Source of the DNA: Fomitopsis serialis
Taxonomy: Eukaryota; Basidiomycota; Agaricomycetes; Polyporales; Fomitopsidaceae
Length of the DNA: 64,000 nucleotides
Direction of reading: 5' to 3'
Assembly (NCBI RefSeq): GCF_022376445.1
Contig: NW_025955018.1
Coordinates: forward strand, 177,645-241,644
This document shows positions 33,759 through 45,817 of this stretch, piece after piece (position 1 is the first letter of the stretch; every line of letters starts with the position of its first letter). The translations under genes and the position numbers were made by a program. The notes under the pieces are model-generated. The model was given only the letters and a program-made list of their open reading frames with translations, made no database searches and was not told the DNA's origin.

Positions 33759-34985
33759 CGAGATGTCTGAGGCCTCCGAGAATGCTAGCCCGCATGGTGC
33801 GCATCGTCTTGCAGCTCACTGGACGTTGGGTGGACAGTCAGTCCGTCGGACGACCGCTCACCTTCGATCCTGTGACCGGTACCAGTGACAGGGGCCTCCG
33901 GCATTGCTCATGATTCTCGTGGTAGGATTCTCCGGAGCAAAAGCTGGCGCAAGCTGTGACAATACGGCCAGTGACAGTAGTGGACATGAGAGTACGTGGA
34001 GAGTGAGTCCGTGCAGATGGTACGGACTTTGAGACATGTAGAGTCGCGCCGGGCCTTTACCTATCCCATTTGGTACTTATAATCGGTATAAACGCCCCAG
34101 CCTGTAACTGGGCATCGATATCGATATATGTACCAACCAATCCCACTGTACAACATCGTAAAAGCCGATTAGCGTGCCTTCGACTAAGCTCGCAGTTCCC
34201 TCAGTGCGGCACCTCCACATATTCGCAGGGTGCACGTCCACGAGTACCCTTGTTTAAGCGGGATCCTGCTCGGGCAGAGGGCCTGGCTATGGCGTAACAT
34301 CTAGGTCGGCGTCGATCTGCGATTCGCTGTCTTGTCAAGATGGCCGCATTGAGGATCTACCCACGGAAGACCAGCGCGAGAGCTTTGGGGACAGGTAGAT
34401 GATCGCCCACATCGGGTGAATCGCACTCATATGCAATCAATTGCAGTAAGTAGTGCTGCAACAGCATGGCGCGCTGATCTCCTAAGGATGCGATTCAGCA
34501 GTGCAGTGATGTGGGGAGGGCTCACGTTTCACGTTTGAGGGTATAGTTGTAGGATTTGAGAAATTGTTCGAGGCAATGTTAGCATACTGGCTAGTATGAG
34601 CCAGTGCATGCATGGGTTATTCAGAGCTGTCTTCAAGGTGTATCCGGTATCCGGGTCTCCTCCATCGCTGATCGCGACGAGTGTCTCCGAGAGAACGAGG
34701 ACTGCATTTTCGTGAGATCAGGAAGTGTGAGTGGATTCGCTCGGCTTACGCGCGAACGGATTGAGACGAGCGCGTGACCGCGTCGTGGGACGCGTCGAGC
34801 GCCCGCTGGCACACGCTGCGATTCCAAGCCTCGTGTCTCCCGCGAGTCCGCGACTGCGTTCGGTCCAACGCAGCCTCTGCGTCTGCGCTTGCCATACATA
34901 TCTACCGTCCCATCTCTCCTCCACTATGCACTTCAAACGCCTCCGCCCCGTGTCCTTCTTGTGTCTCCGGATCTGATCCCCTTTC
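33759..34985. other. Intergenic, no gene recognised
   Basis: About 1.2 kb. Frames on the plus strand from about 34730 run toward the coiled-coil frame (ending CHTYLPSHLSSTMHFKRL) and could be its leader, but there is no family match. Confidence 0.4.
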
Positions 34986-35675
34986 ATGTCTCTCCAAGCC
35001 GACACCCTCCGCCTGAAGAGGCTCATCGAGCCACACAACGAGCGGCTCACCGCCAGCAATGATGACGAGGCCTGATACAAGATCAGGACAATCCACGAAC
35101 TGTACATCACCACGGTTGGCCTGGTGCTGTACACTGAGGTGTGGCCTCTCTTTGCAGAGACATTGTCTTCCGTAGTGACCATCCCGGGAGAGGAGGAGCT
35201 CTTGACGGAGATGCTGGATGCATTGGAGAGGTTATTGTCTGTGGGGTGGACCGTGCGCTCTATTCGCAGCACACCAACTACACTGCCCAGATCAGGCACC
35301 AGGGCAGTGTATTTGGTGTGCTGCACATGGAGTGTACTGTCCACTGAGGCCTGGGTGTTCAGGCCGAAGTATGAGGCCAAACGATGAGTGGTCGAAGCCC
35401 AGGCTGCTGCAAAGATGCAGAAAATGGATACAGCTGAGCTGGAGAGGGCGACACAGGAGGCAGAGAGGTGTGAGCAGGAGGCAAAGAGGCACAAGCAGGA
35501 GTCAGAGAGGCGAGCGATGGAGGCAGAGGCACGAGCGCGGTCCCTAGAGCTCCAACTGCAGCAGCTTAGGCTCCAAATCGAGAACACGGTGAGCCATGCC
35601 CTCTTCTCTGTCTGTCCCTCTGTCTGTTCTTTGCTGACCACCATTTCTCGTCGGTCCACGCAGCCAAGCATGTAA
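34986..35675 (+). pseudogene. Coiled-coil protein frame with two internal TGA codons
   Basis: One continuous plus-strand frame from ATG 34986 (MSLQADTLRLKRLIEPHN) runs to TAA 35673-35675 with one good intron (35590-35663, gtgagc to cacgcag) joining LRLQIENT to PSM. It is interrupted only by TGA at 35073-35075 and 35385-35387. Both could derive from CGA (Arg) by C-to-T change. The second half is a strong charged coiled coil (AELERATQEAERCEQEAKR; ERRAMEAEARARSLELQLQQ). The first half has a hydrophobic helix (ELYITTVGLVLYTEVWPLFAE). I do not recognise the family; it could be an ORF of a mobile element or a species-specific gene. The long minus-strand frame over the same bases is a shadow of this composition. 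Confidence 0.45.
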
Positions 35676-36303
35676 GCACCACGTCCGTGTCGAGTGCGCT
35701 ATTCAAGTATCGCCGGTACGTCCTCGCCTTACCGCGCGCAGGATGGTCATCCATCCCACCTACATATCCATGATCCCATCGTCGTTGTCGCGACTGCGTT
35801 CGATACGTTGTGTTTGTTGTCACTATCACTCGTGCTTTCTTGCGCAGTGTTCCAATCCCCACTGTATAGCTATCATTCTGCTTCTCGCTCGCTGTAATCA
35901 TTACCTCCACATATATCACATCTAGGATTTGGCTGCTGTACTATAGCTTGCGTTGTGTCATTATGCCTGACAATCTACTGTGCACCAGAGCACCCTCTGC
36001 TCGCACATTGTGCTTACACGCTGTTTCCTGTGATACCATCGTCCCCGCTCTTCGTCGCCTCTATGATACTTGGCACACCACTGGTATGTATTGAGAGTTG
36101 TGCCCCCTCTGGATCAAGCATGCATTTCACCCATGCACTGCAACCGGGAAAAGCCTTCGTGGCGACCGGAAGTTTGGATACGGTACATGACCGCATCATA
36201 TATCAATGCTGAGCACCAGGAATACGCGTGACTGTACATCTATATACTACACAAAGCTCCGTACGGATAATAACGAGCTACATATACACAGTCCCGTAGA
36301 GAT
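35676..36303. other. Convergent intergenic gap, no gene seen
   Basis: About 630 bases between the coiled-coil frame and the end of the Tag1-like gene. Nothing recognised. Confidence 0.45.
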
Positions 36304-38311
36304 TCAGTCCATGAGCGACCCGTCGAGCATGCTCCGTTTGCCGATCCGCACGTTGCCCTTGAAGGGGAGCCCCGTCAATTGCATCTCGCCGTCGCGCCCG
36401 TTCTCGAAGGGCAGCCCGTTCACGTGCACCGCAACAGCGGCCTCGCCCTGCAGGCCCGCGAGCGCGCCCTGCGTCCCGAACACAACCTACACGTGGGCAT
36501 GAGACGTCTATCCAGCGTACACCGTAAGAGAGAGCGGCGTACCTTCGACACGAAGTTGCTGAACTCGCGTTCGCGCCCCGGGAGCACCTCCAGCGGCACC
36601 TCCACAATTTCCGCAGTCACGTTCACGACCGTGCCCTCCCCGGGGCCCTGCTCGCCCGGCACGCTCAGCGCGGGCAGCCAGTCGTCCGGGCGGATATGCG
36701 CGAACGCGCGTTCGGGCAGGGGGTCCGGCAGCGGGGGCTGCGGCGGGACGTCTCGGTCGCCATCGTCCACCGGGAAGTTCAGCACCTTGAAATCGGGCCT
36801 ACGCTCGACGCGCGCCCCGCCCTCGGGCACCTCGCCGTCGTAGACGAGCACGTCCGGGAACACGCGCACGACGTCGATGCCGACCTCGATCCCGGGCGGG
36901 AGTACGACGCGCGCGAGCACGGTCCCGCTCGCGACCATGCCCTGGCCGACGGGCTTGACCTTCATGTCCTTGATCTTGACGTCGTGCAGGATCTGCGGCG
37001 GCGGGTGCGGCGCGGGGAACCTCGTCGGGACGCGCACGTCGGGAAGGAGCGTCGTCTCGAGCAGGATGTCCGCGTCGTGCGCGGAGACGTACGCGCCGAG
37101 GAAGTCGGAAAGCGCGCCTGATGCGTTGCGCGGTAGGGGGAGAACCACCCCAGTGAGGGCCAGGCTGATGTTTCCATAGGAGAAGGCAAAGGGCGGTGAC
37201 TGTACGTGGGCTAGAGGCACGGGCGGCGATGTGCCATTGGGAGGGAGATAGACAATGAAGGGGAGAGAAGGTACAGTTGCGTTGAGGGAAGATTGAATAG
37301 GGTTCGTGATGATTGCGTTTGCAGAAATAGTGAGTGTGTCGTTAGCAGATTTGATAAGAAATGATTCTAGGTTGACGAATTGAGAAGCATCCGGGAGGTC
37401 GTCTCCTGGGTGGGGCAGGCCTGGCAAGCGGGGGACTACGCGCGTTACTGCTAGAACAAGAGAGACCAGAGGAGAGAGGACACACTGGATATGTGTACCG
37501 CCGTCTGGATGTCGGAGTGCGAGATCCGTACCCGTCGCCGCCAGCCGCCGTCGGAGAGGCCACCACCAGTCACATTGACCTGCTCTATGGACGCTTGCAC
37601 CCGTATTGTCCCCTCTTTCCAGCTCTGGCGCACGAACCGCATCAGCGTCTTCGCATCCTTTGTAGGGCGGATGAGGACTGGTATCGCGACTGGGGTCAGC
37701 CAACTGTTGTCTGACGGTGGGTTCGCGGTGAGAGCTAGCTCCAGCGGCGGCAAAGTGATAGTTGTGAGTGTATTGCCGGGGTCACCCTCCGGCACGACAG
37801 CAATGGTAGATAGGTTTACGGAAACCTTGTCTAGCCGTCGAATGCCCCAGCGGCCAATGGCTTTCCACGCGTCCCCGACAAGACTATCTCCTTCGGCCGT
37901 GTTCACTCCTGCGACGTGCCCAGCATCGATCCCAACTCGCCCGTGAATCTTCATCCATATTCCTCCGTCTCCTGTCGTATTCAGGACGTCTACACGATCC
38001 GGGCCACGCAGCACGAGTGCATGTCGTATAATCTCGTCCGGCGAGGCACTCACCGCGCGTGCCCGATACGAGAGTATGATGATAATCAAGAGAAGCAGAG
38101 CAAGAAAGCATAGCGACAGCGAAGCGAGGAAAACAGTGAGCAGTCTCGAATAGAGGCGGCGAGTGTGTGGCGGGCTCTCGGGGTCGACGCTGGATATGTA
38201 TGATCCGCTTGTAGAACCGAGGAGCGGCGTGCTTTCTGTTGGATCAGGAGAGCGTGCGCGTCCCTTCCCTTTGTCGACGCGGTGACCAGCAGGCTCAGAG
38301 TCCGAGCTCAT
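36304..38311 (-). CDS. Tag1/DUF3712-like single-pass membrane protein
   Basis: Start at ATG 38311 (MSSDSEPAGHRVDKGKGRAR). A basic, Ser-rich cytosolic N-terminus is followed by one long hydrophobic helix at residues about 58-80 (LALLLLIIIIL), then a large lumenal part with repeated LEA2-like beta domains (DGGIWMKIHGRVGID; NLESFLIKSANDTLTISANAII; VKIKDMKVKPVGQGMVASG). This architecture matches the fungal DUF3712 proteins related to yeast vacuolar Tag1, implicated in ending autophagy; basidiomycete copies are often labelled pre-rRNA processing proteins. An intron at 36487-36542 joins FVSK to VVFGTQGALAGLQG. A second, unusually short intron near 37455-37490 would join AVHIST to VTRVVPRLPG; its limits are uncertain. 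Stop TGA 36304-36306. Several N-glycosylation sequons (NGTS, NATV, NASG) support a lumenal domain. Confidence 0.75.
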
Positions 38312-38699
38312 CGTCTCTGACGACGGCGAGTGAGTAGTAGCAGAGAAAGTGGCTGTAGCTATTTCGGAATGAAGTGGTGCAGAAACAATGTATATGGAAA
38401 TGAGTCTTAAGTAATGCAGCCTTAGCAATGCTAAATAACAGCGCGCTTGAAGACAATACACAACGTATATATTATACACGGTATACCATTTACTGTAACT
38501 TAATATTTACTATATTACTGTACAGTAATTTACTGACTCGGTCTCAGTGCTCTTCGTGCGCGATTCCAGGGGAGCACTGTTTTATGTCTTTAAGCCTCAT
38601 AAACACGGGGCGACTGCAGCATTGTCTCGGACTGTAGTGTAGGATGAACTCTGATGCCGAATTGTCGTACAGCTTCAACACTATTTATACACTTCAGGT
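38312..38699. promoter_or_regulatory. AT-rich upstream region of the Tag1-like gene
   Basis: This stretch is clearly more AT-rich than its surroundings and includes a perfect 16-base palindrome ATTACTGTACAGTAAT at 38514-38529. It lies between the Tag1-like start and the 3' end of oxygenase copy B. Confidence 0.4.
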
Positions 38700-40332
38700 T
38701 CAAACTTCTACGTATACGTGAGTGACGACCGCCGTGACAGAGACAGATTTATTGTAATGCGTGACGAGAACCCCCTCGACGACCTCCTCCTCGTGTCCGC
38801 TGTTCGAATTCAACTTCAGCTCCGCCACGCCGTAGCCCGCTGTGCGGCTCTTGCGCCACTCCAACATCGTTGGCGCGTCCTTGTCCTCGCAGAGCCGCTT
38901 GATCCCCACCCGCTGGAGGACCGGACTCTCCGAGAAGGGCACGAGCTTCAAGTTGTCATCCGCCTTGCAGAAATAGAAGACGCCGAGACGTTCGTACCCG
39001 CGCTGGTCGGCGGGCGGCTGGACGACGCGGTGGATGGTTGCCTTGTAGAACCCGCCGGAGAGGAACTCCATCACGTCGCCCGCGTTGATCACCTGTGGCA
39101 AAACGTTATTCACTGCGGACATCATGATATAGCCGTGGTACATACGAGAGCATTGTCAATGTGGCGGATCCAGCGCCACTTGCCATCTTGACCGAGGATC
39201 TGCAGCGCCGAGATTGGCTGGCTCCAGAGGACGGAAATGCTGCCGATGTCTGCAAGATCGACGTTGTGGGCCCAAGTTCGCACCATGTCCGACAACGCTG
39301 AGAAACACACCTGTGTGCCCTTTGAGCCAACTCCGTCAGTCTTGACCTCCTCATCTTGGGTGCGAGGGAAGCTGTGTCAGGGTGAGTCTATTGGATGACT
39401 CCCACAGGCGAGCCCTTACTATTTCATGAAGCGCGCTAATAGGGTTTGGGCGTCGGTAATTTTCTCGCAACAATAGCGCTACACCTACCAGCAGACTCAT
39501 TACTCTCTGAGAACTGGTGAACGTTGACGAGAGTGTCCTCGGGGAGCTCCATCCGATAGCCAATATTCTAGACACGCACATTCTGACGTCAACACGCCAT
39601 TGCAATGTCATCAAGTAAACTCACCTCAGGATGTTGTGAACAACGTAGTGATGACAGTGACGGGAGAACGCATCTATTTCAGAGAGGAAGGGCCGGAGGG
39701 GCTTGGGGTGTTCATCCTTCATGATATCGTGATCAACTATCGACACTAGATCAGTGGACGACTACGCAGACTGTGGTGCAGACGCACTGTTATACTGTTC
39801 GATCTGGTCGCTAACGCCGCCTTTATATGCTAGTAGTACTCCATGAGCATGGACTCAGTGACGGTACGAGCCAACCATACCCATTGCTGGCGAGGCTTGT
39901 AACCGAGGTACTGTCCAGTCTTCTCAAAGGATGTCGTGTAAGCCTGCTTCTCCTGTTCAGAGACGTGGTCGAACGCGACGTTGGCGATGTCGAAGATGCG
40001 GTCATTCTAAGAGGATGTCATCAGAGAAGCGCACGGTCAAGGGGACGATCGTCGCTTACCTGAGCCTGCGTGAGCCCATGGTTGATGACATAGAAGAATC
40101 CTATTGTTGTCATAGCCTCTGTCACTTTTTAGCAAGTTCCATGCGGCCCTCATAGGTGTCGGCCTTCGACAGGTCGATGATCGGGAGGCCAGCATACTCG
40201 ACTGAACGGCGCGAGATACGATGTCAGCGCCCGTCTGTTTTACAGCAGGAGACGCTACACACGATTTTCCTTCGTCACGGGAACCCTGGGGTACTGGGGG
40301 ATCGAGGCAGCTACGGGGACGGGGACTGGCAT
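38700..40332 (-). CDS. 2-oxoglutarate/Fe(II) oxygenase, copy B
   Basis: Same family and exon plan as copies A, C and D. ATG 40332 begins MPVPVPVAASIPQYPRVPVTKEN; the second exon carries YAGLPIIDLSKADTYEGR. The C-terminal exon reads INAGDVMEFLSGGFYKATIHRVVQPP, with the distal His, and YERLGVFYF, where the paralogues have the 2OG-binding RLS/RLG. It ends GVLVTHYNKSVSV and continues about 14 residues beyond where copies C and D stop. Internal exons around 39150-39990 are visible but fragmented by frame changes and less like the other copies, for example the region before the HxD. Substrate unknown. It may be damaged; its upstream 1.5 kb has no recognisable gene. Confidence 0.7.
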
Positions 40333-41886
40333 GCTGGGTACTGTCTTGGGTCGGGTCGAAAGTATCTAGAGGGTAGATGCAGGTTGATAGGCCCGCCCTC
40401 CATGATTTATGTGGTCGGCGTGCGCACCTGGTATCGTTCGCTGAGCTCGAGGTGCATATTACGAACACATTGCTCAAGGCTTCGGAGGGGCCAGAAGTAG
40501 CTATTGCACGGTCCGACGGGAAGGCGAGCAGCGTCTGCGGCCGAAGGATTGTTCTATCGTGGAGAACGCATCTGTATAGAACAGCGACTCGGGAGGGGAA
40601 GAGAGGGTAAACTGTACACGTAAAGCACCTGAAAGGGAACAAACGTTCCGCCCTCGATCCAAGCTCGGTAGATGACACAAATGACGCACCCGCGGGTTGA
40701 GTAGCACTCCGAGGGGACCATCCAGCGATGGCCATTCGCCGGCCACAACGAGCGCAACGCCCCTTTCGCGTACTTTTCAATATCGTCCAAAGTGAGTGGA
40801 GACACCCTACGCCAGAATGTTCGCTTACTTGGATGAGGCTGCGATAACTAGATAGCCCCGCGTGATGCGTACATTGAGCGCAAAGCCACCGCTCTGCTGG
40901 ACTGGTATCGCTGAGCCCGAACTGGAGGTGCCGCATGATGTCGTCTTATCGTCGCGCAGCTGATCATGACCTACGCAGAACCATTCGTCGAGGTGGTGAG
41001 TCGTTGTATCTACCGGTGAGGCGCCGGGAACTGACTTTAGTTGTTTGTACCCAGAAAGAACCTGCGAGAACCTGGATGGTCAGCGTCAAGGACGATTCCT
41101 ATGCATCAGGACGCAATTGCGAAGAAGTCAGCAAGGCGTCAAGTTTATTCGTTGGTAGTAGCATAGTACCCACCTCTGCCAGTGTATCACCGAACGGCTG
41201 CGGTCAACCTCTCCTACTTAGCCGCAATGCATGACGGAGAAACCCACGATACCCATCGGGACGGTCACCGGATTAGCATTTGGAATGACCACCTACGATC
41301 TCGGATTCTTCGAAGTGAACTGAGGAAGAGGACTTACGGCGTGGTGCCTATCGATACAGCAGCCCCCGGCGTGCGCCGACGGATACTTGATAGGACTTAA
41401 GGAAGCATTACTCGCTCCCAGAGCAGAGCACTCCTGATGCGCACTCCTGACTTGTAGTACATGCGCAATCAGGTTTGCTCCGAGTCGAGACTCCCGAGAA
41501 GGGTCTGTTGTCTGACCCTTCGCACCGTACGGCCCTATCAAGATCTTCAGTGCCGCGAACCGAGGAGCAAACTCAGCTCAGGCTTCGCAAGGTTGCTCCC
41601 CTTTCCCTCGAGGGCGTCTGCGTCGGCAACGCAAGGCCATTCAAAGAGATGAGTCGTAACCCAACGTGTGTTATGAATTCAAAGTAGTTTCAAATTCCGA
41701 AAGCCACATAGTAGGCGAGTGGCTGGGTGGTCTTCGTAGAGTCCAACAAGCATGCACCAATGGCTATCGCGGAACACCGGCTGTGCGAACCTGAGTTTCG
41801 GCAGTTCATGGATAGGCAATACAAACTCACATCTTTTGCGCAAGATACTCGTCTAATGAACATTATCAGTGACTCCGCAGCACGTC
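40333..41886. other. Intergenic between oxygenase copies B and C
   Basis: About 1.55 kb. A minus-strand frame at 40554-40805 (MSPLTLDDIEKYAKGALRSL) is the most protein-like piece, but I cannot attach it to a family or gene. The long frame at 40037-40936 is a shadow overlapping copy B exons. Confidence 0.35.
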
Positions 41887-43462
41887 CTAGTTCCAATGCT
41901 TCACGACCACCCCGTTTATGATCTCTTCCTCGACACCCTTCTCCTTCGCCTTCAGCTCTGTCTGCCCATACGCGCTCGTCCTGCTTCTGCGCCACGCCTC
42001 CATAGAAGGCGCGTCGGCGTCTTCGCAGCGCCGCTGAATGCCGACCCTCTGCAGGACCGGGCTCTCGGCGAAGGGGACAATTTGGTGTCGTCATTCGGCA
42101 TGCAAAAGTAGAAAACGCCCAGGCGGGTGTAGCCCTGCTGATCGGGAGGAGGCTGAATGACGCGGTGGACGGTACCCTTGTAGAAACCTCCAGACAGGAA
42201 GTCCATCGCGTCGCCCGCGTTGACCACCTAGAGTGTATCGGGTATGAGTACCATTCATTGTCGCGCATGAACATAGTCCAACCAGGGCATTATCTATGTG
42301 CTTGATGTTCTTCCACTTGCCATCTGGAGAAAGAATTTGCAGTGAAGCGACGGGCTGGCTCCAGAGTATGCTGACGCTCCCAAAGTCTTGTGGAGACAGT
42401 TTGAGGCCCAATAAACCACAGTTGTGGCGTGACAACTCACCCGTGTGTCCCTTTAACCACACATTCTTCGTCTTCGTCTCTTCATCTTGGGTCCTGGGAT
42501 AGCTGTTGAATCGATCATCATCCAACCAAAGGAACATTGAAGTCTAAAGACGACTTACTATTTCATGAATCGGACTGTTGGCGGATACAGTGAGATGCTG
42601 ATGACCATACAGACGCGCGGCTTACCATACGATTCGCCGGCTGCATCATATTCGTGGATGTTGACGAAGGTGTCCTCTGGCAGTTCGAGACCGAGCGCGA
42701 ACAGCCTGAGAAGTGCATTCAGTTGGGAGCCCGTGATGGCAGTGTCTGTAATAGCCGCACCTGAGTAGAGGATGTAAGACGTGAAAGTGGTTGAACTTTG
42801 CAAATGCCTCTATTTCAGGTATGAGAGGCCGCAACGCTTGCGGATGTAGCTTCTTCGTGACATCGCGGTTGACTGCAAGTGTTGAGTGCATGCGAAGGAT
42901 CAGTAGACGGAACTTACTGTTATAATGCTCTATCTGGTCGTGGACACCAGCGTCGATATGCTAACACGACATCAGCTGCACATCCGTGATATATAGTAGC
43001 GTGAATAGGTACCCAGTATTGTCTGGGTTTATATCCTTGGTACGACCCCGTGGCTTTGATATTGGCCACGTAGGTCCTTTTCTCTTCGTCTGATACAGCC
43101 GAGAAGGGTATGTCAGCGACGTCAAAGATGCGCTCGTTCTGTAGACCATCCAAGTCAGATTGTTTCTGTATACCTGCCTGCCGCATTGTAGACGTACCTG
43201 AGCCTGAGTGAGCCCGTGATTGATCACGTAGAAGAAGCCTTGCGTGACCATTGCATCTCGAAGCTGTACCGCGAGCTTCGTCCGCCCTTCATACGTGTCC
43301 GCCTTCGACAAATCTATAATAGTCAGGTCTGCATATTCCACTGGGAGGTTTGACGCCGCGATAGTGATTGAGCCTCAAGCACAGCCCACAGGGCTCACAA
43401 GGTTCCTTCGTCTGGGGAGCAGGCACATAATGGGGGACGGGAGGAAGGACGGTGGCAGGCAT
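41887..43462 (-). CDS. 2-oxoglutarate/Fe(II) oxygenase, copy C
   Basis: ATG 43462 opens MPATVLPPVPHYVPAPQTKEP; the next exon reads MEYADLTIIDLSKADTYEGR and GFFYVINHGLTQAQ. NERIFDVADIPFSAVSDEEKR and RLFALGLELPEDTFVNIHEYD follow. The metal site is split by an intron: GGACACACGG|gtgagt ... AC TTT gives GHTDFGSVSILW, so the HxD is intact. The distal His is in GTVHRVIQPP. The end is GVEEEIINGVVVKHWN, with stop TAG at 41887-41889; the last exon needs a one-base shift at about 41965 to reach it. The copy is very close to copy D, including its upstream region. Likely a cytosolic hydroxylase or desaturase of a secondary metabolite; the substrate cannot be inferred. Confidence 0.8.
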
Positions 43463-43513
43463 CGTAATCAAAGTTCAGACGAAGCTGTCCGTCATTGCCA
43501 CCACTTAGGGTCC

Positions 43514-43519
43514 TATATA
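43514..43519 (-). promoter_or_regulatory. TATA box of oxygenase copy C
   Basis: The minus strand reads GGATATATAGGAC about 52 bases upstream of the copy C start at 43462. Copy D has no equally good match at the same place. Confidence 0.4.
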
Positions 43520-44245
43520 TCCTGGGCACGTCCAGATATCGCTAATGATGTTCCGGCATCCCGGTGGATGAGTTCTGTAGGCACATGAGTCTGTCGTGCT
43601 CGCGAGTCTGAGTGTCGCACGATTGCAGTGATTCTGTAGATACGATGTAGCGTATCCACCACGTCTTCTCGGAACGCACGTCATTCGGAGGTAGGATGAG
43701 CACCATGGAGGCCCCGTGACAGCCATTATTGCTCTCGACCTTGTAGCACAGTCCAGTCACTGCTGCTCATTCAACGAGATCAGCACTCAGGCTGCTACTC
43801 GACATGCGCGTGAACGTTCACGACATACGAGTCGTAAGTTGATCGTCCATCACTAGCATGACGTTCAAATTGTTAGCTGAAAGCAACATATCGAAACACA
43901 TTGAGTCGCAGACCTTAGACTTCGGTACTGCAATTCTGACTCGGAAGTGTCCATGTTGATGTAGATGCCCGTGCACTCAATGATACGTAGAGTAAGTCGA
44001 TGGATGTGGAGGACGACAGAAGAGCCGCATCTGCTAGATTTGATCGGGATGGTTCACAGTGTCGGCTTATGTAAGTATGTCATCAGTCAATCATTAAATT
44101 GTCTTCAAGTTCAAGTTGTCGCCGCCGCATCATCACCGCATGCCACCATACAATTCACTGGAGATCTGGAGGTGGGCCGAGTGAGATGACGGATTATGGC
44201 AGAGAAGAGAAGTACGAACTTACCGTGCTCCGCCGCGGGTGATGT
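43520..44245. other. Upstream region of copy C, partly duplicated upstream of D
   Basis: No gene. The first about 200 bases resemble 45900-46060 upstream of copy D, with shared stretches such as cacatgag-ctgtcgtgctc and ggatgagcacc, showing that promoter and gene were duplicated together. Confidence 0.5.
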
Positions 44246-45817
44246 CTAATTCCAGTGCTTCACCACGACGCCGTTAATGATCTCTTCCTCGACGCCCTTC
44301 TCCCTGACCTTCAGCTCGGACTGTCCGTACGCACGCGTCCTCTCTCCGTCCCACTCCCGCGAGGTAGGCGCGTCGGCGTCCGCCCAGCGCCGCTGTATGC
44401 CGACCCTCTGCAGGACCGGGCTCTCCGCGAACGGCACGAGCTTGGTGTCATCGTCAGGCAGTGCGAAGTAGAAGATGCCGAGACGGGTGTAGCCCCGCTG
44501 GTCGCTAGGGGCTGAATTACACGATGGATGGTGCCCTTGTAGAAGCCGCCGGAGAGGAACTCCAAGGCGTCGCCCGCGTTGACCACCTGGAGTGCACCGC
44601 GGATGAGTTAATATTTGAAGCGTACGGATTGGGTCTCACCAGGGCGTTGTCTATGTGCTTGATGTTCCGCCAACTGCCGTCGGGATACATGATTTGTAGG
44701 GAAGCGACGGGCTGACTCCACAGGATGCTGACACTCCCGAAGTCTGAGTAGATATTGTCAGACCAAGGGGATGACACGCGAGAAAAGAAGTGTACCTGTG
44801 TGACCCTTCAGCCACACGTTGTTAGTCTTGTCTCTTCATCTTCCGATCTTGGGTAGCTAATGAGGTATCTAAGACAATTGGCAAGAACGCGTATGCGATG
44901 TCACCTACTACTTCATGAAGCGGACTGTTTCGGGCATCAATATCAACGTGGAAACGCCAAATGGATGCGCCGCTCACCAAACGTTTCACTCGCCGGTTTG
45001 AATTTGTGAACGTTGACGAATGTTTCTTCGGGGAGCTCCAGTCCGAGCGCGAACAGCCTGATTAGCGCGACTCAAGCCAGGATTCCACAACAATAATATG
45101 TTATCAGCCGTACCGAAGGAGGGGATGTAAGATGTTGAAGTGGTTGAACTTCACAAACGCCTCTATTTCAGGGATCAAAGGTCGCACCGCTTGCGGGTGC
45201 TGCCTCCTCGTGACGTCGTTGTTGACTGTACGCATTCAGCATACGCGAAGGACGAAGAAGAGGTACACTCACTGTTGTAATGCTCAATTTGATCATGAAC
45301 TCCAGCGTTGATGTGCTAATACAACAGTCAGCTCTCATCCTGAGTTATGATGGACAAGCATTACCCAATATTGCTTGAGTTTGTATCCCTGCCACGAGCC
45401 CGTTTCCTTGATCTTGGCGACGTAGGCCTTCTTTTCCTCGTCCGATACTGCCGAGAAGGGTACATCGGCGATGTCGAAGATACGTTCGTTCTGAGATATT
45501 GTAGAGGTTAGATCATCCAAATGCGCATCGTCGCGTCAGACACGCACCTCAGCTTGAGTGAGTCCATGGTTGATCACGTAGAAGAAGCCATGTGTGTGCA
45601 TCGCGTCCCGGAGTTGGGCTGCAAGCTCAACACGCCCTTCATAGGTGTCTGCCTTCGATAAATCTATAACAGTCAAGTCTGCATAGTCCACTGGGAAAGT
45701 GTATCGGTGCGATCAGTGTACATCGTTCTTCGAGCAAAGCCTTGGAGACTTACAGGGTTCCTTGGTCGGTGAGGCCGGAACATAATGAGCAATAGGTGGA
45801 AGGACTACGCTAGGCAT
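44246..45817 (-). CDS. 2-oxoglutarate/Fe(II) oxygenase, copy D
   Basis: ATG 45817 begins MPSVVLPPIAHYVPASPTKEP; the next exons read VDYADLTVIDLSKADTYEGR, GFFYVINHGLTQAE and NERIFDIADVPFSAVSDEEKK. Splicing GTCACACAG|gtacac ... ACTTC gives GHTDFGSVSILWSQP with an intact HxD. The distal His is in GTIHRVIQP. The ending GVEEEIINGVVVKHWN is the same as copy C, with stop TAG at 44246-44248. One frame change falls within the C-terminal exon (about 44512, before RGYTRLGIFYF) and others near 45060. Copies B, C and D form a head-to-tail minus-strand array. The close C/D similarity, including flanks, marks a recent tandem duplication. Confidence 0.8.

Noticed and set aside
34718..35671. 317-codon minus-strand open frame.
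   Set aside because: It is the complement of the plus-strand coiled-coil frame; its Ser/Cys-rich composition comes from the complement of Glu/Ala/Arg codons.
40037..40936. 299-codon minus-strand open frame at the oxygenase copy B start.
   Set aside because: It runs in a different frame from the recognisable MPVPVPVAASIPQYP and YAGLPIIDLSKAD exons and has no family features; it is a shadow.
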